From Gonatopus flavifemur (Eukaryota; Arthropoda; Insecta; Hymenoptera; Dryinidae), in the NCBI GenBank assembly GCA_018340375.1, contig JAFFJZ010000002.1, forward strand, positions 28,848,001 through 28,912,000: DNA of 64,000 nucleotides. Direction: 5' to 3'. Position 1 is the first letter of the stretch. Every line of letters starts with the position of its first letter. Of this stretch, positions 20,870 through 29,150 are shown piece after piece. A model generated the notes under the pieces. It did no database searches. It saw only the letters and a list, made by a program, of their open reading frames with translations, and had not been told where the DNA came from. The position numbers were made by a program, and so were the translations under genes.

Positions 20870-23800
20870 ACCATCTAAATCAAGAAGAGAGAAGAAGTTG
20901 AAATTATAATTAAACACAGCTTAGATCGATTCCATATTCCTGGAGATAAATTGACTCACACGGATGTATTGGATCACGAAATATCTACAACGGACGATAA
21001 ACCAATTCACACAAAACAATATAGATTTCCTCCAAATTTGAAGGATGAAATTATTAGACAAGTTGACGAATTATTGAATAATGACATAATTCAACCATCA
21101 ACTTCCCCATACAATACTCCTGTATGGATTGTACCAAAAAAGGCTGACAGTCATGGAAACAAACGATGGAGACTTGTCCTAGATTTTCGAGCGTTAAACG
21201 ATAAAACTGTTAATAACGCTTATCCATTACCTAATATAACGGAAATTTTAGATCAACTAGGAGATGCAAAATATTTCAGCACCTTTGATCTTGCATCTGG
21301 ATTTCACCAGATCAAAATGAGTGATAAGGACCGACATAAAACTGCATTTTCCACGCCTCATGGACATTATGAATTTGTAAGAATGCCGTTTGGTTTAAAA
21401 AATGCACCTGCAACCTTCCAACACCTGATGGATATTGTGTTGACTGGGCTGCAAGGAACTGAATTATTTGTTTACTTAGATGACGTAGTAATTTATGCAA
21501 AAACTCTGAGTGAACATCGGAAGAAATATTTGAATTTTATTACAAGATTAAGAGAAGCAAATCTCAAGCTTCAACCAGATAAATGTGAATTTTTATGTCG
21601 AGAAGTTGCCTATCTCGGACATGTAATTTCTGATGAAGGATTAAAACCAGATCCGAAGAAGATTGAAGCTGTTCGACATTTTCCGATCCCGAAGAATTCT
21701 AAAAATATCAAGCAATTCCTGGGATTAGCTGGATATTATCGACGCTTCATTCATAATTTTTCAAAAATTTCTAAATCATTAACAAAATTATTACGGAAGG
21801 ATGTTCCATTCGAATGGAATCAAGAGCAACAAGAAGCTTTTGAAACTTTAAAAAATTGTTTATGCGAAAAACCTGTATTAAAATATCCAGATTTTGACAA
21901 ACCATTTTTGCTAACTACGGATGCAAGTGGTTATGCAATAGCCGGCATTTTGAGCCAAGGACCAATTGGAAAGGACCAGCCGTGCGCCTATGTATCTCGA
22001 CTATTAAATCAAACAGAAATGAAATATAGTACATACGAAAAAGAAGCACTTGCGATCCTCTATAGTGTGTCCCAATTTCGTCCTTATTTATATGGAAGAA
22101 AATTCACAATTGTAACGGATCACAAACCACTAATATGGATGAGGACTGCGAAAGATCCAACTTCTCGTTTAACCAGATGGAGATTGAAATTGGAAGAATA
22201 TGACTTCGATGTCGTATATAAAGCTGGGAAGACAAATGTCAATGCAGATGCTCTTTCTAGAAATCCACCGTTTTTAAGAGAAGATTTTGTAAATAACAAG
22301 GAAATAGTCGAAGATATTAGAATATTATATAATGTAAATGCACCACAACCGAGAAGATCGACGAGAATCCCAAAACTTACAGAAAAAGGACAACAATACC
22401 GCAACGAAATTAAAAGAAAAAATCGTCAAATTGAGAAAGAATCTTTGGAAAAGCTCAATGACTTCATCGAAAAATTTAATGATGATCGAGATCCATTGAA
22501 TGAACATAAAAATCATTCTGATCATTCAAATAATCAAGAATTGATAACTGAACATCATGAATATTACAATAACAGCATACATGATATGGATCAAAATGAG
22601 TCCGAAGAAAGAATTCCCAATTATGAATCAGAAAATGAAGACTTACATTGCGAACGTCTCAATAGAGATACGGTAGAAGGTTACAACGACTTAAGCCATG
22701 ACTTACCTTCTGTACATAGTGAATGTAGTGAAAAATCTGATGATGAATTTGTTCATGAAAATTCACCTGAATTTATAGATGAGAATGAAAACTTAGAATA
22801 CGAAGAATCTGATGAAGAGGAAAATTATGAGAATTTGTACAAAGATTTGAATAAACTAATTTTAGGTTCGAATATATATGAATCGAGAGATCCTTTAGAG
22901 TTGAAAAAAGATAACTATACATTCTTTCTCAATGATCAAGGAAAACCCTTTGAACCAGTTATTCAAAAATTTTCAGAAAAATTCGACATTGGATGTTTCC
23001 AACCAACAAATCTAGGAAGATGCGTCGCAATTAAAAAAGGGATTAGATGGTGGTTTGGCCTTTATATTGAACCATCTGATAGAATCCCTACACCGAGAGA
23101 AACCATGATGAATTTACAAAATTGTATCCGAGAAATGAAATTATTCATGAGACTAAATGAAATAAGCAGTTGTTGTGTCCCGAAAATTGAAATCACGAAT
23201 GAACTCGATTGGGACAGAGTCGTGATTGAGTTCAATAAAGAATTCTGCCACATTCCAATAAAACTTACGTTTTGTCTTGGAATAGTGAAAAGTCCCGAGA
23301 TATCAATAAGAAGAAAATTAATTGAAGAAGCACATGATTCCACTGCTGGAGGACACAAAGGAGTAGCCAAAACCTTCAATAGATTACGACTGAACTACTA
23401 CTGGGAGTACATTAAAGAGGACGTTCAGAATTATATCTCTGGATGTCTCCCATGTAAATTGAAAAAGGTTACTAGAACCCGAACTCGACAACCAATGATG
23501 ATAACCGATACACCTGGTTATGCTTTTGAAAAAATCGCTCTAGATATTGTGGGACCTATTAACCCGCCTACACAAGAAGGAAATCGATACATACTCACGA
23601 TGCAGTGTTTGTTAACAAAACATTGTACAGGAGTCCCCTTACAAAATGCAACTGCTTCGTCTGTAGCGAATGCTTTTCTAAAACGCTTTGTATGCATCTA
23701 TGGAGCACCAAAAGTAATACTTACAGATCAGGGCTCTAATTTTATTTCTAAATTTATGAAAACTATAACTAAAAGACTACAAATTAGACAATTAAATACA

Positions 23801-23914
23801 ACTGCTTTCCACCCACAAACCAACGGTTCCTTGGAAAGATCACATGCTGTTTTAGCAGAATATCTCCGGCAATATGTGTCGCGAGACTCGAATGGGATCA
23901 ATGGGTTGAGTTAG
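20870..23914 (+). CDS. pol: Reverse transcriptase, RNase H and most of integrase
   Basis: Residues are counted from the first ATG (20951); the frame is open from 20870. RT has RWRLVLDFRALND, FSTFDLASGFHQI, MPFGLKNAPATFQ and the catalytic YLDD at 175-178. RNase H has Asp324 (TTDASG), Glu365, Asp390 (TDHKPL) and Asp433 (NADALSR). An acidic low-complexity linker follows (about 441-650), then a macro-domain-like segment (654-776). Integrase has the HHCC zinc finger (His795, His802, Cys832, Cys835) and a DD35E triad (Asp865, Asp926, Glu962). The frame breaks near 23890 and stops at 23914, so the integrase C terminus is out of frame. All visible catalytic residues are present. Ty3/gypsy type by domain order. 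Confidence 0.92.
22910..23279 (+). other. Macro-domain-like segment between RNase H and integrase
   Basis: This part of pol (about residues 654-776) is compact, with little low complexity, unlike the acidic linker before it. Its pattern resembles the TARG1/Poa1p-type macro fold: TFFLNDQGKPFEPVIQKFSE, GRCVAIKKGIRWWFGLYIE, a Pro-rich turn, an amphipathic helix, CVPKI, LDWDRVVIEF and IKLTFCLG. The Gly-rich ADP-ribose loop after PKI and the catalytic Lys/Asp of TARG1 are not conserved, so a binding or structural relic is more likely than a hydrolase. This is pattern recognition only. Confidence 0.5.
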
Positions 23915-24363
23915 CAATGTTGTCATATAATACTAGTATACACGAAGGAACGAAACGTACTCCATATGAGTTAATTTTTGGAAAATTTCCTTTGCTACCT
24001 TCTAGTGAACCTTTGCCTTCGTTTGAACAATTAAAAACTTATGATGAATACTTGATCAAATTAATGGCTCGTCTAGATAAATTTCAGCGTGAAGCCAGAG
24101 AAAATTTGCGAATCGCCAAGGAAAAAGCAAAGAATTATTATGATCGAACAACTAAGATCATAAAATTCAAAGCAGGAGACATGGTTCTTTTGAAAAAAGG
24201 AATGAAACCTATGAAACTGGAAAATCTTTATGAAGGTCCATACAAGATAATGGAAATTCTTAACGATAAGAACGTTAAATTGCAAATAGGAAAACGAGAT
24301 AAAGTAGTTTCTATCGACAGAATAGTTCTATTCAATAACCAAGATGATAACAGTAATGATTAG
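23881..24363 (+). pseudogene. pol: Integrase C terminus with GPY/F module, out of frame
   Basis: Continues the integrase core one frame over: EWDQWVELAMLSYNTSIHE, then RTPYELIFGKFP, a basic helical stretch (FQREARENLRIAKEKAKNYY), and FKAGDMVLLKK with YEGPYKIMEIL, the GPY/F module of gypsy-group integrases that helps bind DNA and choose targets. The break is a one-base change between 23885 and 23895. It is not in a long homopolymer. Without it the pol polyprotein would end at 24363. The first ATG in this piece (23917) is internal and need not be used. Confidence 0.85.
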
Positions 24364-25009
24364 TTATTAATTCAATTTGAATCTTTACACATGTATGAAT
24401 GTATGAATGTGTGTATGATTGTATATATATAATTTCTATCCTTTCAGATAAAAAATTTAACCTCCATATTTCTATCCTTTTTCTTTTCTAAAAATATTTC
24501 TAAAAAAAAAAAAAAAATACATATTATAGTGCAAAATAACTCAAATTATATGTCAGACTATAAACGCATTTATCTATCTTAACGTAAATTTTAAAGTTAT
24601 TAACAATGTCTGACTATTTCAGTTTATAACTACTTATTAGTTGTTTAAATAATCTTCATATAATATCACTATAATCACCCCTATATTTTTTTCTTTTCTC
24701 TTTGTTTTTATTATTATCATTCATTTGGGATAACAATTTTATAATTATAAATAAATGTAAATTCATTTTTTTTTTAAATATTCATAAATAAGTTTTCTTA
24801 AAATTCCCTGTCAAAATTAATATATTGTATATTAACTAAAATTACAAATTTTTTTTTTTCTTTTCCTTCTTTTATCATAAAATCAAAAGTTTGTATAAAT
24901 TTATATAATTTTCATAAATTCATTTATTAATAATCTTTTATTATTTTTCCTCACAGTAAAATCACGCACTTTTTATACGCGTACCAATCCCATACTCTGA
25001 CACCCAGAG
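24364..25009 (+). other. T-rich gap between pol and the accessory ORF
   Basis: Very AT-rich, with several T runs of 8-10 bases and no ORF. It ends in a strong polypyrimidine tract and CACAG acceptor, so it could be the end of an intron in spliced RNAs. Confidence 0.55.
24935..24956 (+). promoter_or_regulatory. Candidate 3' splice acceptor before the accessory ORF
   Basis: A T-rich tract followed by TTATTTTTCCTCACAG ends at 24956, 53 bp before the ATG at 25010. A subgenomic spliced RNA would place this ORF first. Confidence 0.45.
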
Positions 25010-25705
25010 ATGGAATACCTAAAAACCGGAGATTTCCCTATGGAATATTTTGCACACAACTACAAGGACCCCCTATCATCCAGCGACCCTGGAGATATGG
25101 AATTCGAAAAAACAGAAGAAAAACCATTAATTTCACCGTCATTTTTCTTAAAATACGATAAAATAAATGTAGATTCTAATGAGATTCATTATAAATTCAC
25201 TAGAAATCAAGATGTTTCAGTCCCAATTTGTGCAAAAGGAGAATCAAATGTTAATATCTATGATGCGACTTTTACTGGGGAACCCCCAGAGAAGATTCTA
25301 GCTATCAATAGAAATGCCATGATTCACGAATATTCTGTTCAAAAACAAACACGAGTTTGTAATCGACTTATTTGGGATAATGGTAACATCAGAGGTATGG
25401 ATGAAAAACTGTTTTCTGCTCTCACTTGTGATCTCTCACATCAACATATTGATCTGACTCCCATTCAAGTAAAAGCCAACCAACATGACCTTTATTTTGG
25501 AGATTTCTGTCATTTGTGTGTCTATAAAAAGGATATTAGGGAATGGAAATTCCGAAAAGACACCTTGTATTTAGCAACCGTTCGCAGTGATTTGATGAGT
25601 TCGAACATTTTTATTGATAACAAAGCTCATCTTGAATCCGACCAAAATTCATTTTCTAAAGACTTGGAATATTATAAAATTTTGGCCAAAAGGAATGTTC
25701 GATAA
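25010..25705 (+). CDS. Accessory ORF, N terminus and first Cys-rich repeat
   Basis: A 231-codon frame from ATG 25010. Residues 1 to about 115 are acidic with no recognised domain. The first copy of a repeated domain follows (25355-25555): VCNRLIWDNGNIRGMDEKLF, ALTC, a conserved His, then GDFCHLCV and EWKFR. The spacing of C...C-X2-C suggests metal binding. Gypsy-group elements normally have env or nothing here, so this is an extra gene between pol and env. I do not recognise the family and assign no function. The frame ends at 25705 just before the second repeat, which continues in another frame. Confidence 0.6.
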   Translation: MEYLKTGDFPMEYFAHNYKDPLSSSDPGDMEFEKTEEKPLISPSFFLKYDKINVDSNEIHYKFTRNQDVSVPICAKGESNVNIYDATFTGEPPEKILAINRNAMIHEYSVQKQTRVCNRLIWDNGNIRGMDEKLFSALTCDLSHQHIDLTPIQVKANQHDLYFGDFCHLCVYKKDIREWKFRKDTLYLATVRSDLMSSNIFIDNKAHLESDQNSFSKDLEYYKILAKRNVR

Positions 25706-25871
25706 TGAACTGAACGACCAAATACATTGGGAATTAGATGGAATAAAAGGAATAGGCAATATTAAGTTCAGTAAAATAAAATGTCAAGAAAAAACTCACA
25801 ATCAAACTCAATTACAAATGAAGGCACGTATGTGTAATTTGAACCCTCGTGATTTTGCGAAATCTGCATAA
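25706..25871 (+). pseudogene. Accessory ORF, second repeat (first half)
   Basis: Continues the accessory protein in a different frame: IHWELDGIKGIGNIKFSKIK, then C, a His and RDF. It is the second copy of the domain (25719-25903). The frame fails inside RDF-C at the short T run 25853-25856, where the DFCxxC motif would otherwise continue (CEIC is readable one frame over). A missing T explains it. Confidence 0.55.
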
Positions 25872-26236
25872 AATCATCAAATCAGATAGAATGGAATCGA
25901 AGATGCCAAATTCTTGAAATTTTAACAATATACTACCGTTATACCGCTCCTAATAATGATAGTAGTTTTTTGGAAAAATACGTTGCCCCAATTAAAATCC
26001 CTAGTATTTTTGAAAGATTTCAACCAGTAGAGCCACCCAAAGGTAAAACAATCTATTGTGACAAAATCATTTGGAAAGACGATACCATTGTAGGAGTAGA
26101 TAAACAATTATTCAATTCCCTGCGTTGTAAAGACTCAAATCATAAGAGCTGGACCAAGATCCAAGGACATGCTTTCCTCAATGACTTTGATACACGTGAT
26201 TTTTGTTACATATGTGTACATCAAAAGATGCATTAG
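25856..26236 (+). pseudogene. Accessory ORF, end of second repeat and third repeat
   Basis: Begins CEICIKSS and EWNRR (end of repeat 2), passes a spacer with IPSIFERFQPVEPPKGK, then enters repeat 3 (26051-26250): IYCDKIIWKDDTIVGVDKQL, SLRC, a His and RDFCYICV. A stop at 26234 interrupts the repeat just after the Cys pair. The remainder is readable in the next frame from the A run at 26223-26226. Repeats 1 and 3 are the most alike. Confidence 0.6.
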
Positions 26237-26472
26237 AATGGCGGTTTAGAAGATTCGCATTGCAAGTTGCCATTGAAAGGTCAAAAGATATAATTGCAAA
26301 AAGATTCATAGATGCACATGAGAGCATAGCAGAGAAACCATTGATGTTGCCATCCAAATGTAAATTCACAAACCCTTACAAGAAAGATAAAACAACTTCA
26401 GATGAAGTAACAATAGAAGTGTCAAAAGTTCAAAACTTTACAAAATATCAAATCGACTCCTGTACATTCTAA
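26203..26472 (+). pseudogene. Accessory ORF, end of third repeat and linker
   Basis: Meaningful from about 26227: DALEWRFRR completes repeat 3. A Lys/Glu/Ser-rich linker without a clear fold follows, to a stop at 26472. The text continues one frame over near 26455, leading to the zinc ribbon. Confidence 0.5.
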
Positions 26473-26653
26473 GTGCAATAATTCATTTAAAGTAAATTGT
26501 AATAAATATGCCATCAGGTGTTCCCCATTAATAAATTCAAACCCACAGCAAATCTTTTGTTCGCACTGTGGAATAGATTTGTATAGATTAACTAATCAGA
26601 TGGCAGTTAACTTTTGTTCAAACTGTGGTATGAAAATGCCAAAATCACAGTGA
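26462..26653 (+). pseudogene. Accessory ORF, C-terminal zinc ribbon
   Basis: Open frame ending TGA at 26651-26653. It holds FCSHCG (Cys codons 26558, 26567) and NFCSNCG (26615, 26624) separated by 15 residues, a C-X2-C-X15-C-X2-C zinc ribbon of the short type found at protein ends. Such ribbons bind nucleic acid or protein partners. There is no start codon of its own, so it is most simply the tail of the accessory protein. Confidence 0.65.
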
Positions 26654-26985
26654 ACTTCTTTTGCACGACACGAATATATATATATATGGGTATATATATA
26701 TATATATATTCTAAATACAGATATTTCTTTTCCTCACTACTTACATGTAAATGAGTATATATAAAAATATATTGAAAAAAACAAAAAAAAGGATAAAATT
26801 TGATTAAAACTATAAAAAAAAAAACAGAATAATCAACTTTTTTCAAATATTAATGTTGTTAAAATTAAGCTCAATATTTGAGCCTTATTTTAGTTATTAT
26901 ATTTTTATTCTGTATTATATTCAACCCTTATTATATTTTTATTCTGAATTAAATCCAACTCACCCCCAACAGAAAAAAAAAAAAA
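26654..26985 (+). other. AT-rich gap before env
   Basis: Contains TA microsatellites (about 26672-26710), A runs and T-rich tracts. No ORF of interest. It ends in the env acceptor and a 14-A run adjoining the env ATG. Confidence 0.6.
26950..26972 (+). promoter_or_regulatory. Candidate 3' splice acceptor for env
   Basis: CACCCCCAACAG ends at 26972, 13 bp before the env ATG. Errantivirus-type env genes are expressed from a spliced RNA, and this position fits. The pyrimidine tract is modest. Confidence 0.4.
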
Positions 26986-28956
26986 ATGGCACTACAGACG
27001 GTTCTGTGGCAATTCAGCATCGTCATCATCGGACTATACTCAGGATCTGCTGACGGATTGATTGCATATGATTGTGCAGCTCCCAATGCGAATATCACGA
27101 CAATTTCCTTGAATAAAATAGGAGATTGTAATATCCCGGAACCAATAGTTAATGAGACCTCAACTTACATTCAACTATTACAACTTATGGACTTTGGTTT
27201 TGCCCACGTGCAACTATGCAAAGTGGATATATTCCGAGAAATCCACCATTGCGGACTATTTTCACATGCTGGAGCTGTAACCAAAGGGATTGCAGAATAC
27301 ATTCAAGAGACTACCAGGGACAACTGCAAAAGATTACACGAAACAGGACGTTTAACCATAGGATCAAACACCATCGACGGAATTAAAGTTAACGCCACCT
27401 CAACTTTCACGTTAACTTTAGCGGGAGAAATCACATCTGATGGAGATTGTGATGGAACACAATACAGTGATCCATACGGAAACTGGAATGGTGTCGTCGT
27501 CCAAGGATCAATTAAAGTCACCTTAATAGAATACTATGCCAAAACAGATGTAGAGAAAAACGTGTTATATCTTCAATCAGGAACACAATGCACCTTAAGC
27601 ATTGGACATTGTATGGACATCACCGGAGGATACATGTACTGGGACGCCATACCCCATGAAATTTGCCAGTTCAGTCGATATGGAGTACTCTATGAAGGAT
27701 ACTCTACAAAACTACAGGATTTATCTCAACACTACCCTGAAACTATATACACCGCAAAAACCGAAGACATCACTTTTGCCCTGACCGCTGAACGATCACA
27801 ATCGTTATGCGGATACCAAATTATCAAGACTCAACATCCGAAGCTGTTCATCTTGGAAGGAAGACGTGAGAGTTTCTTCTCACGACCAAAACCCATGAAT
27901 ACTCAAAATCTGGACCTATTTACGTACGTAAACAGCAAATTCGTTTACGTCGAGCAGTACATCCGGACCCAAATCAACGGATTATACAAGGACGTTATGC
28001 TGCAGAGATGTAAACTGGAAAGAGAAGTTCTTCTAAATGCACAAACCCTGGCTTTAATGAGACCAGAAGAATTTGCATTCAATTTCCAAAAAGGCCCTGG
28101 TTATACCGCAATCATCACCGGCGAAGTCATCCGACTAATTAAATGCGTACCAGTGGAAGTTAAAATTACCTCGACCACACGATGTTACCAGGAACTACCG
28201 GTAAAGAAAGGCGAAAATAATTACTTCATGATGCCTAAAACACATATTTTGAAAAACCAAGGGACAGAAATTCCATGTAATAACCTGATTCCACCAATGT
28301 ATGAAATTGAAGGAGTCTGGTATAAATTGCTACCATTTTTATCAGAAACTACCGAACCGTACACCATGAAGCCCCTGACCACACCAACCTGGATCTACCG
28401 TAACCCTGGAAATCTGGCCAAACAAGGAATTTACACTGAAGACGATATTGAAAGGCTCAATAAATATATCATGTCGCCTTTTGACCAACCATCGATTGTG
28501 AATAACATAATTCGCGCAGCTACTGGAGAACCTACAGAACTACGTGGAATAAGCTGGAGTTCGATTTTGGATGAGAAGACCCTGGAGCATATTGCAAATT
28601 CAACCTGGAACAAGCTCTGGATCGGTTTCAGTACTTTCGGAACATTCAGTGCAGGAATATTGGGAATTATTCTCACTTGCAAAATCATCAAGTTGATAAT
28701 TGATACCGCAATACATGTTTTTGCATTACATTCTGTATATGGCTGGTCACCATATCTAGTGGTTTCGCTATGGGATTCTGCTACCAATCTATTATTGCAC
28801 ATCAACCAGAGAAAGCTCACGAAACGGAACGAAGCTCCTACTCCGGACCTAAAATCACCAACAGATGACAACAAACAGCACGAACCACTCTACCCGTCAA
28901 ACAAATTGCCAACAGAGTCTGAAATGCCAAAACGCCCCTATGGACTTAATGTGTAA
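26986..28956 (+). CDS. env: Envelope glycoprotein, chuvirus-like class III type
   Basis: An intact 656-codon frame. Residues 1-24 form a signal peptide. The ectodomain is Cys-rich with N-glycosylation sites (NIT at 36, NET at 56, others later). A hydrophobic segment at about 546-580 should span the membrane, and a tail of about 70 residues follows. The ectodomain pattern (YDCAAP start, the YIQLLQLMDF and CKVDIF region, YSDPYGNW, GYMYWDAIPHEIC) is that of glycoproteins of Chuviridae and of env genes derived from them in insect LTR elements. It is not the F-like env usual for gypsy errantiviruses. It would mediate attachment and membrane fusion. The ATG has an A run at -3 and G at +4. It is the only uninterrupted gene of the element. 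Confidence 0.8.
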   Translation: MALQTVLWQFSIVIIGLYSGSADGLIAYDCAAPNANITTISLNKIGDCNIPEPIVNETSTYIQLLQLMDFGFAHVQLCKVDIFREIHHCGLFSHAGAVTKGIAEYIQETTRDNCKRLHETGRLTIGSNTIDGIKVNATSTFTLTLAGEITSDGDCDGTQYSDPYGNWNGVVVQGSIKVTLIEYYAKTDVEKNVLYLQSGTQCTLSIGHCMDITGGYMYWDAIPHEICQFSRYGVLYEGYSTKLQDLSQHYPETIYTAKTEDITFALTAERSQSLCGYQIIKTQHPKLFILEGRRESFFSRPKPMNTQNLDLFTYVNSKFVYVEQYIRTQINGLYKDVMLQRCKLEREVLLNAQTLALMRPEEFAFNFQKGPGYTAIITGEVIRLIKCVPVEVKITSTTRCYQELPVKKGENNYFMMPKTHILKNQGTEIPCNNLIPPMYEIEGVWYKLLPFLSETTEPYTMKPLTTPTWIYRNPGNLAKQGIYTEDDIERLNKYIMSPFDQPSIVNNIIRAATGEPTELRGISWSSILDEKTLEHIANSTWNKLWIGFSTFGTFSAGILGIILTCKIIKLIIDTAIHVFALHSVYGWSPYLVVSLWDSATNLLLHINQRKLTKRNEAPTPDLKSPTDDNKQHEPLYPSNKLPTESEMPKRPYGLNV

Positions 28957-29134
28957 AATTCCATCATTATTACTATTATAATCATATTGACATTTTTTTT
29001 TTAAATTATTATTATTATTATTATGATTATTATTATTATCAATTTAATCATTAGAATAATTTGTCAAATTCAACTTACCACAGCTACCAATGCCGATCTC
29101 TGATCTTTTGTCAAATTCCCTACGGGATTTTGTC
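28957..29134 (+). other. Env 3' untranslated stretch
   Basis: Contains an (ATT)n microsatellite at about 28994-29037, then unremarkable sequence up to the polypurine tract. Confidence 0.6.
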
Positions 29135-29150
29135 AAAAAAAGGGGGGAGG
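29135..29150 (+). other. Polypurine tract
   Basis: A7-G6-A-G2, sixteen purines in a row directly against the 3' LTR. This is the plus-strand primer in reverse transcription. Confidence 0.9.

Noticed and set aside
28431..28874. 147-codon minus-strand frame opposite the env C terminus
   Set aside because: Shadow of env with no domain of its own.
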